Assembly (NCBI RefSeq): GCF_014193285.1
Contig: NZ_JACHZE010000008.1
Coordinates: 62,001 to 126,000 of the forward strand
Length of the DNA: 64,000 bases
Reading direction: 5' to 3'
Origin: Atlantibacter sp. RC6
GTDB taxonomy: Bacteria; Pseudomonadota; Gammaproteobacteria; Enterobacterales; Enterobacteriaceae
The position numbers and the translations under genes were made by a program. The notes below the pieces were generated by a model. It was given only the letters and a program-made list of their open reading frames with translations, ran no database searches and was not told the DNA's origin. Position 1 is the first letter of the stretch. Every line of letters starts with the position of its first letter. This document shows positions 19,766-29,576 of this stretch, one piece after another.

Positions 19766-21226
19766 ATGACGACTTTCTACACCGTAATAAGTTGGCTGGT
19801 GTTTTTGGGTTATTGGCTGCTTATTGCCGGTGTAACGCTGCGTATTTTAATGAAGCGGCGCGCCGTTCCCTCCGCCATGGCCTGGCTGCTGATTATTTAT
19901 ATTCTTCCCCTGGTGGGGATTATCGCCTATTTATCGTTCGGCGAACTGCACCTGGGCAAGCGCCGGGCCGAGCGCGCCCGCGCCATGTGGCCCTCCACGG
20001 CGAAATGGCTGCATGAATTAAAAGCCTGCAAACACATCTTCGCTGAAGAGAACAGCGAGGTGGCGAGCTCTCTGTTCCAGCTGTGCGAACGGCGTCAGGG
20101 CATCAGCGGCGTAAAGGGTAACCAGCTCCAGTTGCTGACGGATTCCGACGATGTGATGCAGGCGTTGATTCGCGATATCCAACTGGCGCGCCACAATATC
20201 GAGATGGTGTTTTATATCTGGGCGCCGGGCGGCATGGCCGATCAGGTCGCCGAGTCGCTAATGGCGGCGGCGCGGCGCGGGGTGCATTGCCGCCTGATGC
20301 TGGATTCCGCAGGCAGCGTGACGTTTTTTCGCAGCCCCTGGGCGGCGATGATGCGCAATGCCGGCGTCGAAGTTGTTGAAGCGCTGAAAGTGAATCTGTT
20401 TCGTGTGTTCCTGCGCCGTATGGATCTACGCCAGCACCGCAAAATGGTGATGATCGACAACTACATTGCCTATACCGGCAGTATGAATCTGGTGGATCCG
20501 CGCTTCTTTAAACAGGATGCGGGCGTGGGCCAGTGGGTGGATGTGATGGCGCGTATGGAAGGCCCGGTTGCGACCGCGATGGGCATCGTGTATTCCTGCG
20601 ACTGGGAAATCGAAACCGGTAAACGCCTGCTTCCCCCGCCGCCCGATCTGAATATTATGCCGTTCGAGCAGGCCAGCGGGCATACTATCCAGACTATCGC
20701 CTCCGGGCCGGGCTTCCCGGAAGACTTGATCCATCAGGCGCTGCTCACATCGGTCTACGCCGCGCGCGAATACCTGATAATGACCACCCCCTACTTTGTA
20801 CCATCGGACGATCTGCTGCACGCCATTTGCACCGCCGCCCAGCGCGGGGTGGACGTGAGCATTATTCTGCCGCGTAAAAACGATTCGCTGCTGGTGGGCT
20901 GGGCCAGCCGGGCGTTCTTTACCGAACTGCTGGCCGCCGGGGTTAAGATTTACCAGTTTGAGGGCGGCTTGTTGCATACCAAAAGCGTGCTGGTGGATGG
21001 GCAGTTAAGCCTGGTGGGCACGGTGAACCTGGATATGCGCAGCCTGTGGCTCAACTTTGAAATCACGCTGGTGATCGACGATGCCGGTTTCGCCGCCGAT
21101 TTAGCCGCCGTCCAGGATGATTATATTTCACGCTCCCGCTTGCTGGACGTGCGTTTGTGGGTAAAACGCCCGTTATGGCAGCGGATCACCGAGCGTTTGT
21201 TTTACTTCTTTAGCCCGTTGCTGTAA
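19766..21226 (+). CDS. clsA: Cardiolipin synthase A
   Basis: Inner membrane phospholipase-D-type enzyme that condenses two phosphatidylglycerols into cardiolipin and glycerol. Two N-terminal membrane helices (about 5-25 and 36-58) precede two catalytic HKD motifs: [18 protein letters not shown] and [18 protein letters not shown]. Length 486 residues, as in E. coli. It lies 34 bases upstream of yciU. Confidence 0.96.
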   Translation: MTTFYTVISWLVFLGYWLLIAGVTLRILMKRRAVPSAMAWLLIIYILPLVGIIAYLSFGELHLGKRRAERARAMWPSTAKWLHELKACKHIFAEENSEVASSLFQLCERRQGISGVKGNQLQLLTDSDDVMQALIRDIQLARHNIEMVFYIWAPGGMADQVAESLMAAARRGVHCRLMLDSAGSVTFFRSPWAAMMRNAGVEVVEALKVNLFRVFLRRMDLRQHRKMVMIDNYIAYTGSMNLVDPRFFKQDAGVGQWVDVMARMEGPVATAMGIVYSCDWEIETGKRLLPPPPDLNIMPFEQASGHTIQTIASGPGFPEDLIHQALLTSVYAAREYLIMTTPYFVPSDDLLHAICTAAQRGVDVSIILPRKNDSLLVGWASRAFFTELLAAGVKIYQFEGGLLHTKSVLVDGQLSLVGTVNLDMRSLWLNFEITLVIDDAGFAADLAAVQDDYISRSRLLDVRLWVKRPLWQRITERLFYFFSPLL

Positions 21227-21260
21227 AACGGGCCTCAATGAATCAATCAAGGTAGTGATG

Positions 21261-21590
21261 ATGGAAATGGATCTGAATAATCGCCTGACGGAAGACGAAA
21301 CGCTGGATCAGGCATACGATATTTTTCTCGAACTGGCGGCGGATAATCTCGATCCGGCAGATATTATTCTGTTTAATCTGCAGTTTGAAGAGCGTGGCGG
21401 CGCAGAGCTTTTCGACCCCTCCCAGGAGTGGGAACAGCATGTGGATTTCGATTTGAATCCCGACTTCTTCTCAGAAGTGGTGATTGGCCTGGCAGATAGC
21501 GAAGACGGCGAGATCACTGACGTATTTGCCCGCGTTCTGCTGTGCCGCGAAAAAGATCATAAATTCTGCCATATCTTGTGGCGTGAATAA
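21261..21590 (+). CDS. yciU: YciU family acidic protein (UPF0263)
   Basis: A 109-residue very acidic protein ([20 protein letters not shown]). Three in-frame start codons lie in a row (GTG 21255, ATG 21258, ATG 21261); the last gives the E. coli length and stands 8 bases after AAGG. H. influenzae HI1450, a relative, has a dsDNA-mimic fold that may bind HU; any such role here is inferred. It likely shares the clsA transcript. Confidence 0.92.
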   Translation: MEMDLNNRLTEDETLDQAYDIFLELAADNLDPADIILFNLQFEERGGAELFDPSQEWEQHVDFDLNPDFFSEVVIGLADSEDGEITDVFARVLLCREKDHKFCHILWRE

Positions 21591-21593
21591 CTG

Positions 21594-21617
21594 GACGCGG
21601 CGTGCGCCGCGTCTTAT
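21594..21617. terminator. Hairpin between yciU and the channel gene
   Basis: An 8-bp stem, GACGCGGC (21594-21601) and GCCGCGTC (21606-21613), with loop GTGC lies just after the yciU stop and partly inside the stop region of the convergent channel gene. The following TTATT is a weak T tract, so termination is probable but not certain. Confidence 0.55.
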
Positions 21618-22447
21618 TCCTCGCTTTTCGGTAATGCCCCGCCGCATTGATGGCAATATTTCGCCGAGACCCCATGCCCCTGCGATTTACACTTAGGGCA
21701 TACCCGGGCTTTTTGTCGGTTCTGCAATTCATTGGTCATTTGCGCGGTCAAAATACCGGTCGGAATGGCAATAACGGAATAACCAATTAAGATCAGCAGC
21801 GACGCCACCAGCCGTCCGGCAGCGGTTTGCGGGATAATATCGCCATAGCCCACGGTGGTGACGGTAACGACCGCCCAGTACACCGAAATACCCAACGTTT
21901 TGAAGCCGCTCTCTGGCCCCTCGATGCCGTACATCAGCGCCCCGGCAATCACCATAACGATACCGATAAAACTGTAAAACAGGATCAACTGATGCCGGGC
22001 ATTGACCACTGCACGCCATAAGCTGTTCACCGCAGGCATCATTCGCAGCAGCTTCAGGATGCGGAATACCCGGATCGCCCGCATCGCTCGCCAGATATAA
22101 ACGTAACTCATGGCGAATTCCGGCCACAACAGCAGCACATAGAGCGGCAGCAGCGTCAGCAAATCGATAATGCCCCAGACGCTCCACGCATAGCGGGCCG
22201 GATTGGGCCACACCCACAGCCGCAGTAAATATTCAGCGGTAAACAACAGTGTAAAGCCGATTTCCAGCCCGACAAAGACCATGCGCTGGTCGCGGGTTGG
22301 GTGATACTGAGTGCCAAAGCCGGACTCGATAAACACCACAATCACGCTGAGCAGCGCGATAAACCCGCACAGCGCCTCAAAACGCCGGCCGCTGCGGGTA
22401 CGTTGATCGAATAACCGATAGTAGAGACGCGAGCGCAGCATCGCCAT
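21614..22447 (-). CDS. Voltage-sensor potassium channel with C-terminal zinc ribbon
   Basis: A 277-residue six-helix ion channel (Ion_trans family). S1-S3 lie near 25-42, 55-78 and 88-107. S4 is a textbook sensor with Arg120, 123, 126, 129, Lys132 and Arg135, one charge every third residue. S5 (153-175) and S6 (212-236) flank the potassium filter TTVGYGD (197-203). After S6 comes a zinc-ribbon pattern CPKC-X11-CHQC (250-268). There is no RCK domain, so this is not E. coli Kch (417 residues), which sits elsewhere in E. coli (between yciI and cls) and is missing here. Start ATG 22447 chosen for proximity to the first helix; it follows the opp terminator on the same strand. Confidence 0.85.
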   Translation of the reverse strand: MAMLRSRLYYRLFDQRTRSGRRFEALCGFIALLSVIVVFIESGFGTQYHPTRDQRMVFVGLEIGFTLLFTAEYLLRLWVWPNPARYAWSVWGIIDLLTLLPLYVLLLWPEFAMSYVYIWRAMRAIRVFRILKLLRMMPAVNSLWRAVVNARHQLILFYSFIGIVMVIAGALMYGIEGPESGFKTLGISVYWAVVTVTTVGYGDIIPQTAAGRLVASLLILIGYSVIAIPTGILTAQMTNELQNRQKARVCPKCKSQGHGVSAKYCHQCGGALPKSEE

Positions 22448-22463
22448 TTCCACACTCTCTTGA

Positions 22464-22488
22464 CAAAAAAGGCCAGCGATTGCTGGCC
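22464..22488 (-). terminator. opp operon terminator
   Basis: A 7-bp stem, GGCCAGC (22471-22477) and GCTGGCC (22482-22488), loop GATT, followed on the - strand by six T. It lies between the oppF stop and the channel gene start and separates the two units. Confidence 0.8.
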
Positions 22489-22549
22489 CGGGGATCATGA
22501 CATAACGCCTGATGGTGGTCTTGATATTTATGGCTCAGGAATTTCCTTG

Positions 22550-23554
22550 TTACAGCGGGTCGACCTTCAGACACGACACTGCATGACGGAAGCTCCCTTC
22601 CAGCATCGGACGGGTTTTGGCGCATTCCGGCCCGGCAATCGGGCAGCGGGTGCGGAACACACAGCCCGACGGCGGATTGATCGGCGACGGTAATTCCCCT
22701 TCCAGCAGCTGGATTTGCTTATTCTTCTCCAGATCCGGGTCGGGGATCGGCACTGCCGACATCAGCGCTTTGGTGTACGGGTGCAGTGGGTTATGGTACA
22801 CCTCGTCGTAGGTGCCGAGCTCCACCGCATGGCCCAGATACATCACCAGTACGCGATCGGAAATATGCTTAACTACCGCCAGGTCGTGGGCGATGAATAT
22901 CAGCGACAGCCCCATTTCGCGTTGCAGTTTCTGAAGCAGGTTAACCACCTGCGCCTGAATCGACACATCCAGCGCGGAAACCGGTTCGTCACAGATAATC
23001 AGCTTGGGTTCGAGGATCAGCGCGCGGGCAATGCCGATACGCTGGCACTGGCCGCCGGAAAACTCGTGCGGGTAGCGGTTAATCAGGTTTGGCAACAAAC
23101 CCACTTTCATCATCATTGCCTTGACGCGATCCTGCACTTCCTGGCGCGGCATTTTCGGATGATACGTGCGCAGCGGCTCGGCGATAATGTCGCCGATATT
23201 CATGCGCGGGTTCAGCGAGGCCAGCGGATCCTGGAAAATCATCTGGATATCGCTGCGCACGTCGCGCCACTCCTGCGGATTCAGGCCCATCAGATCTTTA
23301 CCGAGCCACGCCACGCGCCCGCTGGTCGCTTTCACCAGCCCGATAATCGCCCGCGCGAAGGTGGATTTGCCGCAGCCGGATTCCCCCACCACGCCCAGCG
23401 TTTCTCCTTCGTACAGACGCAGGGTGACGCCGTCCACCGCTTTCAGGGTTTTCGGCGGTTGCCAGAACCATTGTTTGCCGTCTTTAATCTCGAAATGCAC
23501 TTTCAGATCGGCGATTTCCAGCAGAACTTTTCTTTCCTGGGTGACAGCGTTCAT
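22550..23554 (-). CDS. oppF: Oligopeptide ABC transporter ATP-binding protein OppF
   Basis: One of two ATPases of the oligopeptide importer. Walker A GESGCGKS lies at 57-64, the ABC signature SGGQCQRIGIARAL and Walker B LIICDEPVSALD follow, and the C-terminal oligopeptide/dipeptide extension holds a four-cysteine pattern (C..RTRCPIAGPEC..C) typical of OppD/OppF. Length 334 residues. The start overlaps the oppD stop by 4 bases, matching equal production of the two ATPases. Confidence 0.96.
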   Translation of the reverse strand: MNAVTQERKVLLEIADLKVHFEIKDGKQWFWQPPKTLKAVDGVTLRLYEGETLGVVGESGCGKSTFARAIIGLVKATSGRVAWLGKDLMGLNPQEWRDVRSDIQMIFQDPLASLNPRMNIGDIIAEPLRTYHPKMPRQEVQDRVKAMMMKVGLLPNLINRYPHEFSGGQCQRIGIARALILEPKLIICDEPVSALDVSIQAQVVNLLQKLQREMGLSLIFIAHDLAVVKHISDRVLVMYLGHAVELGTYDEVYHNPLHPYTKALMSAVPIPDPDLEKNKQIQLLEGELPSPINPPSGCVFRTRCPIAGPECAKTRPMLEGSFRHAVSCLKVDPL

Positions 23555-24543
23555 ACCAGCTCCTCCACCGGTTTAAAGCAGGCGCGCAGACGCCCTTCGG
23601 CAAATCTTTCCAGCGGCGGCGTAGTGTTGCAGATTTCCATCGCATGCGGGCAGCGCGGCTGGAACGGGCAACCCTGCGGCAGGCGCAGCAGGTTCGGCGG
23701 GTTGCCAGGAATGGTCATCAGCGACTCGCCCTCAGCGTCCAGACGCGGCACCGCGTTAATCAAGCCGATAGAGTACGGGTGCGCCGGCTGGTAGAACACA
23801 TCCCGCGCGCGGCCATATTCCATGGTACGCCCGGCGTACATCACCAATACTTTGTCGCAAATCCCTGCCACCACGCCGAGATCGTGGGTAATCATAATGA
23901 TGGCGGTATTGAACTCGCGCTTCAGCTCGTTGAGCAGAGTCATGATTTGCGCCTGCACCGTCACATCCAGCGCGGTTGTCGGCTCATCGGCAATCAACAG
24001 CTTCGGACGGCACAGCAAGGCCATGGCGATCATCACGCGCTGGCGCATCCCGCCGGAGAACTCGTGCGGGAACATGCGCATCCGCTTGCGGGATTCCGGC
24101 ATTTTTACCGCGTCCAGCATGCGTACCGATTCCTCAAACGCTTCGGCTTTGCCCATGCCTTTGTGCAGCATCAGCACTTCCATCAGCTGTTCGCCGACCC
24201 GCATATAGGGGTTGAGCGAGGTCATCGGGTCCTGGAAAATCATCGAGATTTGCTCGGCGCGCAGGCGGTTTAGCTCGCGCTCCGGCAGATTAAGGATTTC
24301 TTTACCGTTAAAGGTGGCGGAACCGCCGATACGGCCATTGGCCGCCAACAGCCCCATCAGGGCGAAGGCGGTTTGCGATTTACCGGAGCCGGATTCGCCG
24401 ACGATACCCAGCGTTTCGCCCGCTCTCAGGCTGAAATTGAGGTCGTTTACGGCAGTCACGTCGCCGTCCGGGGTGCTGAACGTCACGCGTAAATCTTTTA
24501 CGTCTAACAGCGCCTGGCTCATCGCCTGTTCATTAATACTCAT
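23551..24543 (-). CDS. oppD: Oligopeptide ABC transporter ATP-binding protein OppD
   Basis: Partner ATPase of OppF. Walker A GESGSGKS is at residues 49-56, signature SGGMRQRVMIAMAL, Walker B LLIADEPTTALD, and the C-terminal cysteine cluster (C PFQPRCPHAMEIC) is present. The N-terminus is about seven residues shorter than in E. coli (337). Eleven bases separate it from oppC. Confidence 0.96.
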   Translation of the reverse strand: MSINEQAMSQALLDVKDLRVTFSTPDGDVTAVNDLNFSLRAGETLGIVGESGSGKSQTAFALMGLLAANGRIGGSATFNGKEILNLPERELNRLRAEQISMIFQDPMTSLNPYMRVGEQLMEVLMLHKGMGKAEAFEESVRMLDAVKMPESRKRMRMFPHEFSGGMRQRVMIAMALLCRPKLLIADEPTTALDVTVQAQIMTLLNELKREFNTAIIMITHDLGVVAGICDKVLVMYAGRTMEYGRARDVFYQPAHPYSIGLINAVPRLDAEGESLMTIPGNPPNLLRLPQGCPFQPRCPHAMEICNTTPPLERFAEGRLRACFKPVEELV

Positions 24544-24554
24544 CAGGGCGCTCC

Positions 24555-25463
24555 TTAGCGATCTTTCGGGTCGAGGGCATCACGCAGGCCATCGCCGATA
24601 AAGTTAAAACAAAACAGCGTAATAACCAGAAAACCCGCCGGGAAGAGCAGCAGCCACGGGGAAACCTCCATTGAGTTCGCCCCATCGCTCAGCAGTGCGC
24701 CCCAGCTGCTTAATGGCTCCTGCGTGCCTAAACCCAGGAAGCTCAGGAAGGATTCGAAAAGGATCATGCTCGGCACCAGCAGCGACGCGTACACCACCAC
24801 CACACCCAGCACGTTCGGCACGATATGCCGCACCACGATATTAGCGGTAGATACCCCGCCGACCTGGGCGGCCTCAATAAACTCTTTGCGCTTCAGGCTT
24901 AAGGTCTGGCCGCGCACGATACGCGCCATATCCAGCCAGGATACCATGCCGATAGCGACAAAAATCAGCAGGATGTTCTGACCAAAGAAGGTCACCAGCA
25001 GGATCACGAAGAACATAAACGGGAATGAGTTCAGGATTTCCAGCAAACGCATCATCACCGAGTCGACTTTCCCGCCGAGATAGCCCGACAGCGAACCGTA
25101 AAGCGTACCCAGCAGCACCGCCACCAGCGCGGCGGCAATCCCCACCATCAGTGAAATTCGCCCACCGATAGCCACGCGCACCAGCAAATCACGCCCGGAT
25201 GAGTCGGTGCCGAAATAGTGCCCGGACTCCATGTCCGGCGCGCTCGACATCATGCCCCAGTCCGTATCAAAGTAGGTGAACTGCGACAGCATCGGCGCAA
25301 AGGTGACGAACAGCGCAATCAGCAGCAGCACTACCAGGCTGGCCAGCGCCGCCCGGTTATGCATAAAGCGACGACGCGCGTCCTGCCACAGGCTGCGGCC
25401 TTCCACGTCCAGCTTCTCACTGAAGTTTTCCAGCGCCTCGCTGTTTTTCTTACTCAACATCAT
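24555..25463 (-). CDS. oppC: Oligopeptide ABC transporter permease OppC
   Basis: Inner membrane permease of the OppABCDF importer, 302 residues with about six transmembrane helices. A cytoplasmic N-terminus (1-38) leads to the first helix near 39-60, and the BPD-transport EAA loop lies around EAAQVGGVSTANIVVRHIVP. It is 14 bases downstream of oppB in the same operon. Confidence 0.96.
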   Translation of the reverse strand: MMLSKKNSEALENFSEKLDVEGRSLWQDARRRFMHNRAALASLVVLLLIALFVTFAPMLSQFTYFDTDWGMMSSAPDMESGHYFGTDSSGRDLLVRVAIGGRISLMVGIAAALVAVLLGTLYGSLSGYLGGKVDSVMMRLLEILNSFPFMFFVILLVTFFGQNILLIFVAIGMVSWLDMARIVRGQTLSLKRKEFIEAAQVGGVSTANIVVRHIVPNVLGVVVVYASLLVPSMILFESFLSFLGLGTQEPLSSWGALLSDGANSMEVSPWLLLFPAGFLVITLFCFNFIGDGLRDALDPKDR

Positions 25464-25477
25464 GGCGTACCTCAGCG

Positions 25478-26398
25478 TTAATAACGGATTTTCGGGTCAA
25501 TGACGGCATACAGCACATCGACCACGGCATTGAACAGGATTGTCAGCGCGCCCACCAGAATGGTCAGGCTCAGCACCAGCGAGTAGTCACGGTTCAGTGC
25601 GCCGTTAACAAACAGCTGGCCGATCCCCGGCAGGCCATAAATGGTTTCGATCACCATCGAACCGGTGATGATGCCTACAAACGCGGGCCCCATATAAGAA
25701 AGTACCGGCAGCAAAGCAGGCTTTAGGGCATGGCGCAGTACGATGCGCCGCATCGGCAATCCTTTGGCGCGGGCGGTACGAATAAAATTCGAGTGCAGGA
25801 CTTCAATCATCGAGCCCCGGGTAATACGCGCGATGCTGGCGATATAAGCCAGCGACAGCGCCACCATCGGCAGGATCATGAAGGTCAGCGCCCCGCCGTT
25901 CCAGCCGCCGCCTGGCAGCCACTTCAGGGTGATGGCGAAGATTAATACCAGCAATGGGGCCACCACAAAGCTGGGGATCACCACCCCGGTCATGGCGAAG
26001 CCCATCACGGTATAATCCCATTTGGTGTTTTGCTTCAGCGCCGCGATAACTCCCGCGCTGACACCCAGAAATACCGCCAGGAAAAACGCCGCGGCGCCCA
26101 GTTTGGCGGACACCGGGAATGACGTCGCCACCAGGTCGTTGACCGAATAGTCTTTGTATTTAAACGACGGGCCGAAGTCCCCGTGCGCCAGCTGCTTCAG
26201 GTAGCTGAAATACTGGGTGAGGATGGGATCGTTCAGATGGTATTTAGCTTCGATATTCGCCATCACCTCTGGCGGAAGGGTGCGCTCGCCGGTAAAAGGG
26301 CTTCCCGGCGCGAGACGCATCATAAAAAAGGAGATGGTGATAAGAATAAACAGCGTCGGAATCGCTTCCAGACAACGACGTAGGATAAATTTTAACAT
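25478..26398 (-). CDS. oppB: Oligopeptide ABC transporter permease OppB
   Basis: Partner permease of OppC, 306 residues, with the typical N-terminal helix (residues 10-30), a periplasmic loop, then five more helices. The EAA loop that contacts the ATPases is seen as ARAKGLPMRRIVLRHALKP. It is separated from oppA by 235 bases that contain an ERIC element, unlike the tight spacing of the other opp genes. Confidence 0.96.
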   Translation of the reverse strand: MLKFILRRCLEAIPTLFILITISFFMMRLAPGSPFTGERTLPPEVMANIEAKYHLNDPILTQYFSYLKQLAHGDFGPSFKYKDYSVNDLVATSFPVSAKLGAAAFFLAVFLGVSAGVIAALKQNTKWDYTVMGFAMTGVVIPSFVVAPLLVLIFAITLKWLPGGGWNGGALTFMILPMVALSLAYIASIARITRGSMIEVLHSNFIRTARAKGLPMRRIVLRHALKPALLPVLSYMGPAFVGIITGSMVIETIYGLPGIGQLFVNGALNRDYSLVLSLTILVGALTILFNAVVDVLYAVIDPKIRY

Positions 26399-26467
26399 TG
26401 CCCGTACCTTCTGGCGTGTGCCTTTATAGTGCGCTTAAACCAGACACAGTGGGGCAAGGAAAGCCGT

Positions 26468-26595
<128 letters not shown>

Positions 26596-26633
26596 TTCAA
26601 AACAAACGCCCGTCCCTGCCCCACGCATTGCCA

Positions 26634-28262
26634 TTAATGTTTGATAATATACAGATCTTTCACGTAGATATTATCCAGCGGGTCTTTACCGGTATAACCG
26701 CCAACCCAGGGTTTCACCAGGCGGGCATTGACGTAGTAGAACACCGGCGCAATCACAGAGTCTTTATCCAGCTGCTGCTCAGCCTTGTTATACAGCTCGC
26801 TGCGCTGCGACTCATCAGTGACGTTGAGCGCATCCGCCATAATCTTATCGAAGGCTTCGCTCTTGTAATGTGCGGTGTTGTTAGAGCTGTTTGACAGCAT
26901 GGTGTTCAGGAATGACGTCGGTTCGTTGTAATCCGCACACCAGCCGGCACGCGCCACATCAAAGTTACCCTGATGGCGGGTGTCGAGGAAGGTTTTCCAC
27001 TCCTGGTTTTCCAGTTTGACATTGACGCCGATGTTTTTCTGCCAGATTGACGACACGGCGATCGCCAGTTTTTTGTGCAGATCGGAAGTGTTATACAGCA
27101 GGTTGAAAGTCAGCGGCTTATCTTTGCTGTAACCTGCTTCGGCTAACAGCTTACGGGCTTCTTCGTTACGCTTCTCTTGCGTCCAGCCGAACCACTCCGG
27201 TTTGGTGAAGTTCGCACCATCGGTATAAGGCGGGGTATAGCCGAAGGCCGGCAGATCGCCCTGGTTCTTCACTTTGTTGACGATAATGTCGCGGTCGAGG
27301 CCCAGCTTCAGCGCGGCGCGCACGCGCGGATCGTTAAACGGCGCTTTCTGGTTGTTGATTTCGTAGTAATAGGTGCACAGATACGGGTCGACGTGAACTT
27401 CGTTCGGGATCTCTTTTTTCAGTTTCTGGAACAGTTCAATTGGCATGTTGTTATAGGTCATGTCAATTTCACCGCTGCGGTAGCGGTTAACGTCGGTCAC
27501 TTCCGAAGAAATCGGCAGATAGGTCACCTGATTGATGACGGTTTTGGCGTTATCCCAGTAGTTGGTATTACGCTCCAGCACCATTTTTTCGTTAACCACC
27601 CAGCTGGTTAACTTATACGCGCCGTTAGACACGATATTGGCCGGCTGGGTCCACTTCTCACCGAATTTTTCCACCACGGCTTTAGGGACCGGCGCCATAG
27701 AGGAGTGCACCAGCAGCTTGTAGAAATAAGGTACTGGCTCGCTTAAGGTCACTTCCAGGGTGTGGTCATCTACCGCCTTCACGCCCAGTTCGGTTGGCGC
27801 TTTTTTACCCGCGATGATGTCATCGATATTGGCGATGTGACCATATTGCAGATAGCTTTCATACGGTGAAGCGGTTTTAGGATCGGCCAGACGCTGCCAG
27901 CTGTAGACGAAGTCCTGCGCGGTCACCGGGTCGCCGTTGGACCATTTGGCGTCTTTACGCAGATGGAAAGTCCAGACTTTGAAATCTTTGTTATCCCAGG
28001 ACTCCGCCACGCCCGCTTTTGGATGGCCGTCCGGGCCGGTAATTAATAAGTTCTCAAACAGATCGCGGTTGACGTTAGATTCCGGCACCCCCTCGATTTT
28101 ATGCGGATCGAGCGACTGCACTTCCGAACCGTTATTGCGCACCAGCGTTTGCTTCTCTGCCAGCTGAACCCCTGCCGGCACATCGGCAGCCATAGCCGAC
28201 CCTGCGATTAGCGCTGATAAAATACCTGCAGCAACCAGACTTCTTTTTGTGATGATGGACAT
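26634..28262 (-). CDS. oppA: Periplasmic oligopeptide-binding protein OppA
   Basis: Binds peptides of about two to five residues in the periplasm and delivers them to OppBC; also used for cell-wall peptide recycling. A signal peptide (MSIITKRSLVAAGILSALIA, ending AMA before ADVPAG) precedes an SBP_bac_5 domain. Length 542 residues from ATG 28262; the open frame continues 60 codons upstream without similarity to OppA, so the later ATG with GGAG upstream is preferred. First gene of the opp operon. Confidence 0.96.
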   Translation of the reverse strand: MSIITKRSLVAAGILSALIAGSAMAADVPAGVQLAEKQTLVRNNGSEVQSLDPHKIEGVPESNVNRDLFENLLITGPDGHPKAGVAESWDNKDFKVWTFHLRKDAKWSNGDPVTAQDFVYSWQRLADPKTASPYESYLQYGHIANIDDIIAGKKAPTELGVKAVDDHTLEVTLSEPVPYFYKLLVHSSMAPVPKAVVEKFGEKWTQPANIVSNGAYKLTSWVVNEKMVLERNTNYWDNAKTVINQVTYLPISSEVTDVNRYRSGEIDMTYNNMPIELFQKLKKEIPNEVHVDPYLCTYYYEINNQKAPFNDPRVRAALKLGLDRDIIVNKVKNQGDLPAFGYTPPYTDGANFTKPEWFGWTQEKRNEEARKLLAEAGYSKDKPLTFNLLYNTSDLHKKLAIAVSSIWQKNIGVNVKLENQEWKTFLDTRHQGNFDVARAGWCADYNEPTSFLNTMLSNSSNNTAHYKSEAFDKIMADALNVTDESQRSELYNKAEQQLDKDSVIAPVFYYVNARLVKPWVGGYTGKDPLDNIYVKDLYIIKH

Positions 28263-28928
28263 TGTGTTGTTACTCCACTCGTTATAATGAAGACCTCTTA
28301 CGGCCTGTTTTTCCCTTAGGGAGTTCTGCACAGCGCAGGAGTGAATAGCCGCTGCCAGATGTTTTTTTACTTCTTCGCTATCAGCGGATGAGAGATTCCG
28401 ACAGATACTAAGCCAGCGAATGTTTTGGCCGGAAAGTATCAAAAGCGTTCCAGCCGCGCCAATATAATTTGCAAATTTGTTAAGCGTTTCTCTTTTGGAA
28501 TGGTCAAAATGGATAACTATTGACCATCAAAAGAACAAAACCCGCTTAAAAATTCCTAAAAATCAAAGCAATAAAGCCTTTACATCCTGCACAGGAACAG
28601 TGTGGACAGGATTGCCTTACATTTTGCATAAAATTAACAACTGACTATTTTTTAGCAGATAACTCTACGATAGCCACAAAATTACTAATATCATTTCAAT
28701 AATGTTGCAGCAAGCACCAGAGTTGATTGTGAAAGAAATAACAGGTCAGGCGAGGAATTAATAATCAGTGGAGGGGGAATGTTTTTATACTTCATTGAAA
28801 AATAACGTATTTATTCTTCATCACTTTTTGTTATGGGATCCGCTCAGAAATGTGTTTTTTGCAATAATGCGAGTAAAATATCAAAAAAAGACGAAGCCTG
28901 GCTTCGTCTTTTTTCGAATGAAAGTTTT
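28263..28928. other. oppA upstream region and oppA-ychE gap
   Basis: About 670 bases, AT-rich, without a supported gene. Just before the oppA ATG the - strand reads AACAACACA (28263-28271), a CA-rich stretch of the kind bound by the GU-rich R1 region of the small RNA GcvB, which represses oppA in Salmonella and E. coli. A + strand open frame from 28768 runs straight through the ychE terminator and into ychE antisense, so I reject it. Confidence 0.5.
28883..28914. terminator. ychE terminator
   Basis: A 10-bp stem, AAGACGAAGC (28888-28897) and GCTTCGTCTT (28901-28910), loop CTG, with an A run before and T run after. On the - strand it lies 15 bases past the ychE stop and ends in seven T. Confidence 0.88.
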
Positions 28929-29576
28929 TCAGGAAACCAGTCCGGGAAATAACGCTTTAATACCCGTCACGATAAATTCGATTCCCAGCGCCATAAGCAG
29001 CAGGCCCATAATACGCGTGATAACGTTAATCCCGGTCTGGCCGAGAAGCCTCACCAGCCAGGGCGCCAGCCGAAATACTCCCCAACAGCACAAGGCGAAC
29101 AGGGCAATCGCTACCGAAAAACCAATAAGATGAGAAATTGAATGGTAGCGCGTGCCCCAGACAATCGTCGAACTGATCGCCCCCGGCCCGGCCATTAACG
29201 GCAACGCAAGCGGCACAACACCAATACTTTCGCGGATGGCGGTTTCTGATTTTTCCTGCTTATTTTGCTTATCTTCACCGAGCTTGCCGCTGATCATCGA
29301 CATCGCGATGGTCACCACCAGTATGCCGCCGGCGATGCGAAACGAATCAATGGAAATACCGAAGATTTGCAGGATGGCGTCACCGAGAAACAGCGAAGTC
29401 CATAAAATAATCGCTACCGAAAGGTTTGCCGTGAGATTGGTTTTGTTGCGCGCCGCCGCCGTCTGATAGCTGGTCATGCTAATAAACACCGGGATAATAC
29501 CCACCGGGTTGACTAGCGCAAATAATCCTATAAAAAATTTAAAATAGGTCGGCAAATCAAAAAACGACTGCATCAC
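28929..29576 (-). CDS. ychE: MarC-family inner membrane protein YchE
   Basis: A 215-residue membrane protein of the MarC (UPF0056) family with six predicted helices; function unknown. It is close to E. coli YchE over the full length. The start is either GTG 29576, which aligns with the E. coli start and lies 6 bases after GGAG, or ATG 29573 directly after it. Divergent from adhE, terminated by a strong hairpin. Confidence 0.92.
   Translation of the reverse strand: MMQSFFDLPTYFKFFIGLFALVNPVGIIPVFISMTSYQTAAARNKTNLTANLSVAIILWTSLFLGDAILQIFGISIDSFRIAGGILVVTIAMSMISGKLGEDKQNKQEKSETAIRESIGVVPLALPLMAGPGAISSTIVWGTRYHSISHLIGFSVAIALFALCCWGVFRLAPWLVRLLGQTGINVITRIMGLLLMALGIEFIVTGIKALFPGLVS

Noticed and set aside
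28768-29133. 121-codon + strand frame near ychE
   Set aside because: It passes through the ychE terminator hairpin and continues antisense to ychE.
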